DNA of 64,000 nt from Sulfurospirillum sp964466465. Its GTDB lineage: Bacteria; Campylobacterota; Campylobacteria; Campylobacterales; Sulfurospirillaceae. The stretch covers positions 1 to 64,000 of the forward strand of contig CAYXNJ010000001.1 of assembly GCA_964466465.1 (NCBI GenBank). The letters are read 5' to 3'. The notes beneath the pieces are model-generated. The model saw only the letters and a program-made list of their open reading frames with translations, had not been told where the DNA came from and made no database searches. The position numbers and the translations under genes are program-made. Below, piece after piece: positions 43,530 through 52,374 of the stretch (positions within the stretch are counted from its first letter, which is position 1; the number at the start of each line of letters is the position of its first letter).

Positions 43530-44252
43530 ATGCAGAAGATTCTTTGGCTTTTTTTATCTCTTGCAATGATACTAGAAGCGAGAGAGAATCCTTTTGAGAC
43601 GAGTATGTCTCCTCAAAGCGTTGGTCAAACGACACAGATTAAAGATGAACGTACTGATTTTACACATACGACTATAGCCCTCCCTAGTAGCGCACGTATT
43701 TTAAAAAGTGTTTCTGTTACCTTTCAAAATTTAGATGGCTCTATCAGTGAAGAAATTGTAGCGATTGAGCAGAATGTTGACTGGCATTTACCTCTTATTT
43801 TAAGTAGTCAAAAACCACAAAATGCTACTGCTACATCAACTGTCGCTCCAGAAACAAAAAAAGTTGTTGAGAAAAAAGCAGCTCCTGCTCCAATAATCAA
43901 AGAAGAAGATGAAAAACCCGTTGTAACTAAAAATAGTGTGAAAACCGATGCCGATACTACTTTCAAATTAACTGAGGATCTCTCCTTTTTTATCAATCAA
44001 AATGAGATTACACTTTTTACAAAAGACATTAAACTGCGTGATTTTTTAATTGCAGACCCCTATAAAGTCGTTGTTGATTTTAGAAAAGCAAGCTCTTATG
44101 GAACAAAAACGCTTGAATTTAAAAAAGCACCTTTTGTTTCAGCAACGTTAGGTACACATGATGGTTTCTATCGTATAGCGATTTTACTCGATGGGCATTA
44201 TCGTTATGATATACAAGCGTTTAATGGTGGTTATATTATTAAATTGAAGTAG
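43530..44252 (+). CDS. AMIN-domain periplasmic protein
   Basis: 240 residues with a Sec signal peptide (to about residue 16), a low-complexity Ala/Pro/Lys/Thr linker (about 92-140) and a C-terminal AMIN domain (LTEDLSFFINQNEITLFTKD, then DPYKVVVDFRKA, ending GGYIIKLK). AMIN domains target envelope proteins to the septum or peptidoglycan. It follows the FtsB-like gene with 13 bases between, so a cell-division link is plausible. Confidence 0.85.
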   Translation: MQKILWLFLSLAMILEARENPFETSMSPQSVGQTTQIKDERTDFTHTTIALPSSARILKSVSVTFQNLDGSISEEIVAIEQNVDWHLPLILSSQKPQNATATSTVAPETKKVVEKKAAPAPIIKEEDEKPVVTKNSVKTDADTTFKLTEDLSFFINQNEITLFTKDIKLRDFLIADPYKVVVDFRKASSYGTKTLEFKKAPFVSATLGTHDGFYRIAILLDGHYRYDIQAFNGGYIIKLK

Positions 44253-44261
44253 AAAGAGGAA

Positions 44262-44294
44262 CTTTGCATGTAAAGAAAAACCTTACATGCAAAG
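44262..44294. terminator. bidirectional terminator, eno operon and gltA
   Basis: A perfect 12-bp stem CTTTGCATGTAA with TTACATGCAAAG, loop AGAAAAACC, between the end of the AMIN gene and the convergent gltA. Flanked by A/T-rich sequence. Confidence 0.78.
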
Positions 44295-44300
44295 AAGTTA

Positions 44301-45584
44301 TTAATCAAATTTTGGTGTTCGCTCCAATGGTCCAAGATAGTGTTGGCGAGGGCGAGCAATCTTCATATCAGGTTGTTCTTTAAGCTCAATCCATTGTGCA
44401 ATCCAGCCTGGTGTTCTACCAATCACGAAAATAACCGCGAACATCTCTTTTGGAATTTTCAATGCTTGTAGAATCAATCCTGAATAGAAATCAATATTTG
44501 GATAGAGTTTGCGTTTGATGAAATACTCATCATTAAGTGCAATCTCTTCGATACGATGCGCTACAGCCATAAGTTCAGTATCAATCGAAAGCTCACTGAC
44601 AAGTTGTTTTTGAAGGTTTTTCAAAATAGTTGCACGTGGGTCAAAGTTTTTATACACTCTGTGCCCAAAGCCCATCAATCTAAATGGATCATTAGGATCT
44701 TTTGCTTTAGCAATGTATTTATCAACATTTTCTACACTTCCAATCAGTTCTAATTGACGAATAACCGACTCATTGGCACCACCGTGTGCTCTACCCCACA
44801 ATGCACCAATACCTGCAGAAATGGCTGCATAAGGGTGTGCATGGGTTGATGCTACAACACGCACAGCCGTTGTTGAGGCATTTTGTTCATGGTCAGCGTG
44901 AAGTGTAAAAATGGTATCAAGCGCTTTAACCTCAATTGGTTTTAGGTCAATATGATGATGAGGATAGCCTCTAATCATGTATAAAAAGTTTTCTGTAAAA
45001 CCTTTATCTAAATCAGGATAGATAATAGGTAACCCTTGAGAATAACGGTAAGAGAAAGCCGCAATCGTTGGAATTTTAGCAATAATGCGGTGAGCCATCT
45101 CTTTAGCTTCTTCAGGTGAATCCATATCAAGGTGATCGAAGTAAAATGCCGAAAGTGCTGAAACAGCAGCTGATAAAATAGCCATTGGATGCGCATTGTC
45201 TGGGAAAGCATCAAAGAGTTTTCGCATACTCTCGTGAATGAATGAGCGCTTTTTAAGTTCGAGTAAAAAGTTTTTATACTCATCTTTAGATGGAAGTTCT
45301 TTATGCAAAAGTAAAAAAGCAGTATCTAAAAATGATTTTTTTGTTGCGAGATACGCAATATCATAGCCACGATACATCAATTTACCAATATCACCATCAA
45401 TATATGTGATACGTGATCTACAACTTGCCGTAGATGTAAAGCCTCTATCTAATGTAAACATTCCTGTGTTGCCATAAAATGTTGAAATATCTACAACATC
45501 AGGTCCCATCGTTGACTTGAGGATCGGAAACTCATACTCTTTGCCCGTACGATTGTCGATAAGGGTAACAGACTCTTTACTCAT
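44301..45584 (-). CDS. gltA: citrate synthase
   Basis: 427 residues, the type II (hexameric) citrate synthase length. HADHEQNASTTAVRVV (catalytic His and substrate loop), GFGHRVYKNFDPRA and the late IGRTPGWIAQWIE are all seen. It condenses acetyl-CoA and oxaloacetate. I chose the second ATG (AAGGA five bases before it) over the one six bases earlier. Single gene facing the eno operon. Confidence 0.97.
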   Translation of the reverse strand: MSKESVTLIDNRTGKEYEFPILKSTMGPDVVDISTFYGNTGMFTLDRGFTSTASCRSRITYIDGDIGKLMYRGYDIAYLATKKSFLDTAFLLLHKELPSKDEYKNFLLELKKRSFIHESMRKLFDAFPDNAHPMAILSAAVSALSAFYFDHLDMDSPEEAKEMAHRIIAKIPTIAAFSYRYSQGLPIIYPDLDKGFTENFLYMIRGYPHHHIDLKPIEVKALDTIFTLHADHEQNASTTAVRVVASTHAHPYAAISAGIGALWGRAHGGANESVIRQLELIGSVENVDKYIAKAKDPNDPFRLMGFGHRVYKNFDPRATILKNLQKQLVSELSIDTELMAVAHRIEEIALNDEYFIKRKLYPNIDFYSGLILQALKIPKEMFAVIFVIGRTPGWIAQWIELKEQPDMKIARPRQHYLGPLERTPKFD

Positions 45585-45725
45585 ACGCATCCTTTATTAA
45601 ATAATAAAATATTATATCAAATTTTGTTTTGCACGCTTAATAAATTGTAAGCATTATTATATTAGAGAGAAGAATATTAAAAAAGTTAGTTTGAAAGTTT
45701 TAGGTAGGGCGTAGCAGTAAAACTA

Positions 45726-46571
45726 CTACGCATGACAGGTTGTGGCGATCTCATAGCCCAAACGTTCTATCATTTTAAGATCACTTTCTGGGAGTTTTCC
45801 TTTAGTGGTGAGATAATCACCAATAACGATAGCATCGGCACCTGCAGCAAAAATATCGCAATCTTCGCTTTTAAATGTTGTCTCGCGTCCTCCTGCAACC
45901 ATAAGGCGCGTATTTGGCAACGCTTCTCTTACTTCGGTAATAATTGCCAACGCTTCTTCTTCACTTAACGGCGCAGCTTTGATAGGCAATGCTGGATTGT
46001 GAATGAAAAAATTAAGCGGCATGGTATCTGGAGAGAGGGATTTGACACTTTGTATAAAGGACGTTTGCTCTTCTTTGCTTTCACCCAAACCAAAAATACC
46101 ACCACTACATAAAGAAAGCCCTGCTTCTTTGACATTTAAACAGGTTTGATAACGGCTTTCCCATGAATGAGTGGTGCAGATTTTGTCATAAAAGTTTTGG
46201 GAACTTTCAAGATTATGGTTGTAAGAATTAACGCCTGCATCTTTAAGGGTTTTGAGTTGTTCAACACTTGCGATACCATTGCATGCAATCAAATTAAGAT
46301 CAGGAAGTTCCGCTTTAATGGCACGTGCTGCTTCACAGACAAAAGAGAGTTTTTTATCATCTAGCCCCAAACCAGAGGTGACAAGACAGAAGCCAATGGC
46401 ACCATTGTTAGAAGCATTTTTAGCCTCGAAAACGATTTGCTCAACAGGTTTGTATTTGTAACGCTCAATATCCGCGTGATGACGAGCACTTTGCGTACAA
46501 AACCCACAATCTTCAGCACAGCTTCCGCTAGAAATATTTGAAATGGCACATAAAAAAATTGATTTTTTCAT
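45726..46571 (-). CDS. bioB: biotin synthase
   Basis: 281 residues, the short Campylobacter-type BioB (E. coli is about 346). The radical SAM site CAEDCGFC is intact near the N terminus (about residues 18-25). ACNGIAS, YNHNLESS and GGRETTF are conserved in the family. It inserts sulfur into dethiobiotin. It lies 57 bases after topA on the same strand. A hairpin overlaps the stop codon but lacks a clear T run. Confidence 0.93.
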   Translation of the reverse strand: MKKSIFLCAISNISSGSCAEDCGFCTQSARHHADIERYKYKPVEQIVFEAKNASNNGAIGFCLVTSGLGLDDKKLSFVCEAARAIKAELPDLNLIACNGIASVEQLKTLKDAGVNSYNHNLESSQNFYDKICTTHSWESRYQTCLNVKEAGLSLCSGGIFGLGESKEEQTSFIQSVKSLSPDTMPLNFFIHNPALPIKAAPLSEEEALAIITEVREALPNTRLMVAGGRETTFKSEDCDIFAAGADAIVIGDYLTTKGKLPESDLKMIERLGYEIATTCHA

Positions 46572-46628
46572 TGTTTAGTAATCCTTATTATCGGTGTAAT
46601 GTAGAAGAGAGAAATTAAGAGGAGCTTT

Positions 46629-48701
46629 TTAGGCTTCCTCTTTGTGTTTGCATTTGATGCATTCATAGATCTCTTTTTTACGCAGTTCACGTTTAGACAT
46701 GATATAGTCGCATTCTGGGCATTTTTTATCGGTTGGTTCATGATTGGAGATAAACTTACATTTAGGGTAGTTTCCGCAACCAAAGAATTTTCCTCTACGA
46801 GAACTACGCTCAATAATGGCTCCTCCACACTCAGGACATGGAACCGCGAGTGTAATTTTTTCTTTAGGCGTAGCAGTCGTTACTTTTTTAAGATTTTGGG
46901 TGTATTTACAGGTAGGATAGGTACTACATGCGATAAATTCGCCAAAACGTCCTTTTCGACGAACGAGTTCTTTGCCACATTCTGGACACATTTCTCCTGT
47001 AAAGATAACGACTTTTTGACTCTCGATATTGGTTTTTCCTGCACTCACTTGTTTTTCAAATGGCTCGTAAAAATTCCACAAGGTTGTTTGCCAATTTTCT
47101 TTATCTTCAGCGATTAAGTCAAGCGTCTCTTCCATCGTAGATGTGAAAGAAGAATCGACAATTTGAGGAAAGTGTTTTTCTAAGAGTTCAGTCACGCTAA
47201 AAGCAATCTCTGTTGGAACGAGTTGCTTTTTTTCAATGGTAATGTAATCACGAGCTGTTAAAACAGATATGGTTGGTGCATACGTTGAAGGACGACCAAT
47301 ACCTAAACTTTCTAATTTTTTAATCAAACTGGCTTCTGAGTAACGTGATGGAGGCTCTGTAAAATGCTGGTTGGCATCGATTTTAGAAAGCTTCACTTCT
47401 TGTCCTAAGGCAAGGTCTGGTAACAGTTTATCTTTGTCATTGTCGCCATATACTTTATAGAAACCATCAAAAAGCAGTTTTCGGCCGTTTGCTTTAAACT
47501 TGCCACTGGTGCTTTCAAAGACTAATGTTTGAGACTCAAAACGTGCATTATTCATTTGAGAGGCTAAGAAGCGGTTATAAATCAGTGCGTAGAGTTTAAG
47601 CTCATCAGGTTTTAAAAATTCTTTAGCAATAGCAGGGGTAAACTCTAAAATCGTAGGGCGAATTGCTTCGTGTGCCTCTTGCGCCCCTTTTGATTTATTG
47701 GTATAAAAACGTGGCTTTTCAGGAAGATATGCTGCACCATACTCTTTTTTAATCTGTTCACGTGCCGCATCAATTGCTTCTTTAGAGATATTGAGTGAGT
47801 CTGTTCTCATATAGGTAATGACACCCATGACTCCTTGGTGCGTTTTGACACCTTCATAAAGCGTTTGGGCAATCATCATGGTTTTTTTAGGTGAGTATCC
47901 AAGCGCGCTTGAAGCGCTTTGTTGAAGGGTTGATGTCATAAATGAAGGTGACGGAGAGCTTTCACGTTCTTTTTTCTCTAAAAGAGCTACTTTAAATGCT
48001 TCTTTGAGGAGTTTTTCTTTAATAGCATGCGCACGATCACCATTTGTGATGGTCATTTTTTCGATTTTTTCATTTTCAAATTCTACTAAAGAGGCTTCAA
48101 TCGTTTTATTAAAAAGCGCATCAATGCTCCAAAACTCTTCTTCTTTAAAAGCTCTGATCTCTTTTTCGCGATCAACGACGATTTTAAGGGTAGAAGACTG
48201 AACACGTCCTGCACTTAACCCTTTTTGAATTTTGGAAGAGAGCAGAGGAGAGAGTTTATAACCCACAATGCGGTCAAGTAAGCGACGTGCTTGTTGCGCA
48301 TTGATACTGCTTTCATCTAAAACTCTAGGGTTTTCTAATGCGTGCGTAATCGCATTTTTGGTAATTTCATGAAAAACAATACGTGGCAATGCCTTAGGGT
48401 CTTTCCCGATAGCAGTCGCAATATGAAACCCAATCGCTTCACCTTCACGGTCCTCATCGGTCGCGATATAGACTTGATCTGCCTCTTTGGCAAGATCCTT
48501 GATCTCTTTGACGACACTGGCATGATCTTTAGGGATGCGGTACTCTGGTATAAACGTTTGGTTGTCGATTTTGATGCCAAAACTGCTCTTAGGAAGATCA
48601 CGAATATGTCCCTTAGATGCGACAACAGTATAGTTTTTACCCAAAAAATTTTTAATCGTTTTTGCTTTAGTGGGAGATTCCACAATGATGAGATTTTTCA
48701 C
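46629..48701 (-). CDS. topA: DNA topoisomerase I
   Basis: 690 residues from a GTG start (the first residues KNLIIVESPTKA are the Toprim entry). Toprim Glu/Asp (ATDEDREGEA), the catalytic Tyr in GVITYMRTDS, and three C-terminal Cys4 zinc ribbons (CPECGKELVRR..., CPECGGAIIE..., CPECDYIMSK...). It relaxes negative supercoils. A 159-base gap precedes the divergent flagellin gene. Confidence 0.97.
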   Translation of the reverse strand: MKNLIIVESPTKAKTIKNFLGKNYTVVASKGHIRDLPKSSFGIKIDNQTFIPEYRIPKDHASVVKEIKDLAKEADQVYIATDEDREGEAIGFHIATAIGKDPKALPRIVFHEITKNAITHALENPRVLDESSINAQQARRLLDRIVGYKLSPLLSSKIQKGLSAGRVQSSTLKIVVDREKEIRAFKEEEFWSIDALFNKTIEASLVEFENEKIEKMTITNGDRAHAIKEKLLKEAFKVALLEKKERESSPSPSFMTSTLQQSASSALGYSPKKTMMIAQTLYEGVKTHQGVMGVITYMRTDSLNISKEAIDAAREQIKKEYGAAYLPEKPRFYTNKSKGAQEAHEAIRPTILEFTPAIAKEFLKPDELKLYALIYNRFLASQMNNARFESQTLVFESTSGKFKANGRKLLFDGFYKVYGDNDKDKLLPDLALGQEVKLSKIDANQHFTEPPSRYSEASLIKKLESLGIGRPSTYAPTISVLTARDYITIEKKQLVPTEIAFSVTELLEKHFPQIVDSSFTSTMEETLDLIAEDKENWQTTLWNFYEPFEKQVSAGKTNIESQKVVIFTGEMCPECGKELVRRKGRFGEFIACSTYPTCKYTQNLKKVTTATPKEKITLAVPCPECGGAIIERSSRRGKFFGCGNYPKCKFISNHEPTDKKCPECDYIMSKRELRKKEIYECIKCKHKEEA

Positions 48702-48778
48702 TTATTTTCCATTTTATATGTAAACATTTTTGTGTATTCTACCTAAAAAAAAATCTTTTTAAAAATTGATTAATGGAT

Positions 48779-48805
48779 TAAAGTTTTTTTTTGAGGTGAC
48801 GATCT
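48779..48805 (+). promoter_or_regulatory. sigma-28 (FliA) promoter of flagellin gene
   Basis: TAAAGTT (from 48779) and GACGATCT (48798-48805) with 14 bases between TAAAG and GACGAT match the FliA consensus TAAA-N15-GCCGATAA used for Campylobacter flaA. The spacer holds a run of nine Ts. The predicted leader is about 50 bases. Confidence 0.72.
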
Positions 48806-48817
48806 TGTTTTCATCAA

Positions 48818-48831
48818 AGGCAAGGATGCCT
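48818..48831 (+). promoter_or_regulatory. CsrA-type hairpin in flagellin leader
   Basis: AGGC-AAGGAT-GCCT folds as a short hairpin with GGA in the loop; CAAGGATG matches the core of the CsrA consensus. A second AAAAGGA, the ribosome site itself, lies about 25 bases on. In Campylobacter jejuni CsrA represses flaA by leader binding; the same is inferred here. Confidence 0.6.
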
Positions 48832-48860
48832 GAGAAATACAAAAGATAAAAGGATTTATC

Positions 48861-50312
48861 ATGGGTTACCGTATTAACACTAACGTTTCTGCTCTTGCAG
48901 CGCAAACAAGTATGAACAAAACAAGCAACAACTTGAGTAGTTCATTGGCGAAACTTTCTTCAGGTTTGAGAATCAACTCTGCAGCTGATGATGCATCAGG
49001 TATGTCTATTGCGGATTCTCTTCGTTCACAAGCTAACTCTCTTGGTCAAGCAATTGCCAATGCGAATGATGGTGTATCTATCGCGCAAATTGCTGATGGT
49101 GCGATGGATGAGCAGATTAAAATTCTTGATACTATCAAAACCAAAGCAACACAAGCGGCACAAGATGGACAAAGTACAAGTTCACGTAAAGCACTTCAAT
49201 CAGACATCTCTGCATTGTTGAAAGAACTTGATAATATCGCTGGTACAACTTCATTCAACGGTAAAAACCTCCTCTCAGGTAGCTTTACCAATGCTGAGTT
49301 CCAAATCGGTGCATATAACAACCAAACCGTAAGTATGTCAATTGGCGCAAGTAGTTCTGACAAAATCGGTCACACTCGTTTTGAAACCAGTGAAATGGGT
49401 ACAACACTTGGTGCACAAACGATTACTTATACCGATGAGAGTGGCAATGCTACTACATTTGAGACAGCAATTGTAAGCACAAGTGCGGGTACAGGTATTG
49501 GTGCTGTTGCAGATGTTATTAACAAAAACTCAGGAACTACAGGTGTAACTGCAAGTTGGAGTTTAACTGCAACTGGTACAGCAGCTGTTGCTTCTGGTAC
49601 AGTGACTAACCTTACTATCAACGGTACTGTTGTTGCGGCATCATTAGATGTTGCTGACAATGATAGTTCAGGTACATTGGTTGATGCGATCAATCAGTTT
49701 AAAGATACCACAGGTGTTAGCGCAAGTATCAACACTGAGGGTGCATTAGAGCTTACATCAACCGATGGTAGAGCAATTCAAGTTTCTGGTCTTGCAACGG
49801 TTGGTAGTATCGCAAATGGTGACTTTACAGGTCGTTTAACACTCACTAAAGCGGGTGCTGCAGATATTAATATGTCTATTACTAACTTTGCTACAAGCAA
49901 CGTTGCAAGCTTAAGCCTTCGTGATATGATGAGTGAGCTTAGTGCTGCGGATGCTGAATCAATCGGTGCGTTTGCTAACGACAATGCTGTAGGTGCAGGT
50001 CAATCTTTAACAGCAGGTGTTACAACATATGCTGGTGCACAAGCAATGATCAAAATTGCTCAAACTGCACAAGAGTCACTTGATAAAATTCGTGCGAATA
50101 TTGGTTCTGTTCAAAATCAATTGACATCAACCATTAACAACATCTCTGTAACACAAGTAAACGTTACATCTGCGGAATCTCAAATCCGTGACGTTGACTT
50201 TGCTGCTGAGTCTGCAAACTTCTCAAAATATAACATTCTTGCACAATCAGGAAGTTATGCGTTGAGCCAAGCAAACTCTGTACAACAAAACGTATTGAAA
50301 TTGTTACAATAG
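48861..50312 (+). CDS. flaA: flagellin
   Basis: 483 residues, within the usual range. The conserved N-terminal D0/D1 (INTNVSALAAQTSMNKTSNNL, then SGLRINSAADDASGM) and C-terminal D1/D0 (ESQIRDVDFAAESANFSKYNILAQSG, ending QQNVLKLLQ) frame a Thr/Ser-rich variable centre (about 170-400). The centre is the exposed glycosylated part in relatives. It has its own sigma-28 promoter, CsrA-like leader and terminator, and directly precedes the modification genes. Confidence 0.96.
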   Translation: MGYRINTNVSALAAQTSMNKTSNNLSSSLAKLSSGLRINSAADDASGMSIADSLRSQANSLGQAIANANDGVSIAQIADGAMDEQIKILDTIKTKATQAAQDGQSTSSRKALQSDISALLKELDNIAGTTSFNGKNLLSGSFTNAEFQIGAYNNQTVSMSIGASSSDKIGHTRFETSEMGTTLGAQTITYTDESGNATTFETAIVSTSAGTGIGAVADVINKNSGTTGVTASWSLTATGTAAVASGTVTNLTINGTVVAASLDVADNDSSGTLVDAINQFKDTTGVSASINTEGALELTSTDGRAIQVSGLATVGSIANGDFTGRLTLTKAGAADINMSITNFATSNVASLSLRDMMSELSAADAESIGAFANDNAVGAGQSLTAGVTTYAGAQAMIKIAQTAQESLDKIRANIGSVQNQLTSTINNISVTQVNVTSAESQIRDVDFAAESANFSKYNILAQSGSYALSQANSVQQNVLKLLQ

Positions 50313-50359
50313 TAACAATGGCTAAGGCTGCTTAGCAGTCTTGGATATGTTTTCATAGA

Positions 50360-50394
50360 GGGGTGGATGAGGTGACTCACCCACCCCTTTTTTT
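50360..50394 (+). terminator. intrinsic terminator of flaA
   Basis: GGGGTGG pairs with CCACCCC, with an inner TGAG-GTGA-CTCA helix and one mismatch between, then seven Ts. Strong GC stem directly downstream of flaA. Confidence 0.88.
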
Positions 50395-50415
50395 ATGGGA
50401 AAAAAGATCTACAAT

Positions 50416-50431
50416 CGGCATGGTTTTTGCT
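50416..50431 (+). promoter_or_regulatory. sigma-54 promoter upstream of maf-type gene
   Basis: CGGCATG-GTTT-TTGCT places GG at 50417-50418 and GC at 50429-50430, exactly ten bases apart, as RpoN requires (consensus TGGCACG-N4-TTGCW). It lies 51 bases before the ATG of the modification operon. Confidence 0.65.
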
Positions 50432-50481
50432 TTTGGATGAAAATGGTGTGCCAAAATTTCACTTTACGGTAAAGGTTGAAA

Positions 50482-52374
50482 ATGTCTTTTTATGAAACCA
50501 ATGTTTCTGCACTCTCCTTAGTAAACCCTTTTTATGCCTCATTGCTTTCGCAACAAGCAACACAAGAGCTTCCTTATGAAATTTTCATGGATCAAGAGAG
50601 GTTAGAAAGCCTCAATCTTATTCATACACAAACCTTTCAACCACTTTACACTACTAAGCCTCAAGACGTTATTGAAGAACAGATATGCCGATATGCAATG
50701 TTTCAAGAGTATCCTTACCTCTATTTTTTTGGAGTTGGAAATGGGGTATTGTTGAAGCATTTGCTGAGCAATATGAAGCATCGACGCCTTGTCGTGATTG
50801 AACCAGATCTGTTCATTGTGCATGTGGTATTTCATCTCATTGATTTTTCTTCTGAACTCAAAAGTGGGCGATTGGTACTGTTACATGCGCAGCAGCTCAA
50901 TTTTCCAACCATCGCTTCACTTTTTAGTGAATTTCACGCTCAACGTTATGCAAAACTGTATGATTTGCATTTGACGAGTTCATACTATGAACAGTATGCT
51001 GAATTGATCCAACACACCAATCGTCTTTTTATTGAAAGTTTGCACCATACCATTCAAGCAGTAGGTAATGATGCGCATGACGCACTCGTTGGGATGGAAC
51101 AGCATTTTATGAATTTACCTTTGATGCTAAGTACACCGCCTTTGTTGGATTTTTTTAAAAAGGCGATGATTACCAAGGTTGCAGTACTTGCATCCACAGG
51201 ACCTTCTCTTGCAAAGCAGTTACCACTTCTAAAAAAAATAGCACCGTATGTCACTATTTTTGCGGTTGATGCAAGTTTCCCTGTACTCACACGATATGGC
51301 ATCAAACCTGATGTGGTTGTCTCTATGGAGCGGATTCCTTTAACAGGACGTTTCTTTAAAGATACTCCTAAAGAAGCATTTGAAGGTGTCATATTTGCAT
51401 TAAGTTCGCTTCAACACCCCGAAGTGGTTGATAACATTAAAGCAGGGACGATGATGATGTGTATGCGTCCTTTTGGCTATATGATGGCAACGAGTGCTCC
51501 ACAATGGGGTTATGCGGGCATTGGGATGAGTGCAGCGAATAAAGCGTATGAGCTGATTTATCACAGTCATTTTAAGACGTGTGTACTCATTGGGCAAGAT
51601 TTGGCATACGGTGATGATGGTATGAGCCACTCCTCAGGGCACCTTTTTGGTGCTAATGAAGTTAAACAAAAAGAGAGTGATAGCTTTGTAGAGCGTTATG
51701 GCGGCGGTGGAATGGTAAGAACAACAACGGTATGGAACTGGTTCCGTCAATTTTTTGAAAAAGATATTGCGGAAACAAAACACCGTATGGAGACGATCAA
51801 TGCGACCGAAGGTGGAGCACGCATTGCTGGGGCTATTGAGCTTCCTTTTGAAGAAGCGGTGGCAAGCAGAGTGGAGCAAACACGCCCTAAAATACCCATC
51901 TCTCTTAAACCAATGCCTGAAAAAGAGTTGGCTAACGTTAAGAGAACGGTTGCGGCTTCGCTTCAAAAAATGGAGCGATATCTTCACGAACAACGCACTC
52001 GAACTGAAGCACTTTTTCTCGAAGTTGCAAACGTCTGTGAACAGTTTGAAAAAAAAGAAAGTGTTCCTCTTGCAACCTTACGTCATCTTGAAAAAGAGAT
52101 ACATGCTTTTCGTAAAGTAACCCAAGAAGAGTTTTTCCAACAAATCATTTGGCATGTGGCTCAATCCATGCTCCTTGTGCAAGAGATGGCACTAGCAGTT
52201 ATTGAGGTGAAATTGCCCCAAAATGAAGAAGAAGCCTATGCAAAAATGGGTACGTGGTTACACGCCAATCGTGCGTGGCTTTTTACACTAGCAGGGGGTA
52301 TTGATGCGATTCAAACCGCAATGAAGCGTAAGGGTGAGCATTATCCAAGAGCACATAAAGAAGGTATGGCGTGA
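50482..52374 (+). CDS. motility accessory factor (Maf), flagellin glycosyltransferase
   Basis: 630 residues, starting at the ATG six bases after AAAGG. The central DUF115 domain (about 225-400) has STGPSLAKQLPLLKKI, AVDASFPVL and VVSMERIPLTG, as in Campylobacter and Aeromonas Maf proteins. These attach pseudaminic or legionaminic acids to Ser/Thr of flagellin in the cytoplasm before export. It follows flaA directly, under its own sigma-54 promoter, which supports the assignment. It overlaps the next gene by four bases. Confidence 0.88.
   Translation: MSFYETNVSALSLVNPFYASLLSQQATQELPYEIFMDQERLESLNLIHTQTFQPLYTTKPQDVIEEQICRYAMFQEYPYLYFFGVGNGVLLKHLLSNMKHRRLVVIEPDLFIVHVVFHLIDFSSELKSGRLVLLHAQQLNFPTIASLFSEFHAQRYAKLYDLHLTSSYYEQYAELIQHTNRLFIESLHHTIQAVGNDAHDALVGMEQHFMNLPLMLSTPPLLDFFKKAMITKVAVLASTGPSLAKQLPLLKKIAPYVTIFAVDASFPVLTRYGIKPDVVVSMERIPLTGRFFKDTPKEAFEGVIFALSSLQHPEVVDNIKAGTMMMCMRPFGYMMATSAPQWGYAGIGMSAANKAYELIYHSHFKTCVLIGQDLAYGDDGMSHSSGHLFGANEVKQKESDSFVERYGGGGMVRTTTVWNWFRQFFEKDIAETKHRMETINATEGGARIAGAIELPFEEAVASRVEQTRPKIPISLKPMPEKELANVKRTVAASLQKMERYLHEQRTRTEALFLEVANVCEQFEKKESVPLATLRHLEKEIHAFRKVTQEEFFQQIIWHVAQSMLLVQEMALAVIEVKLPQNEEEAYAKMGTWLHANRAWLFTLAGGIDAIQTAMKRKGEHYPRAHKEGMA

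Noticed and set aside
45709..45731. Hairpin at the bioB stop as an intrinsic terminator
   Set aside because: A nine-bp stem with one wobble is present, but no T run follows it on the minus strand.
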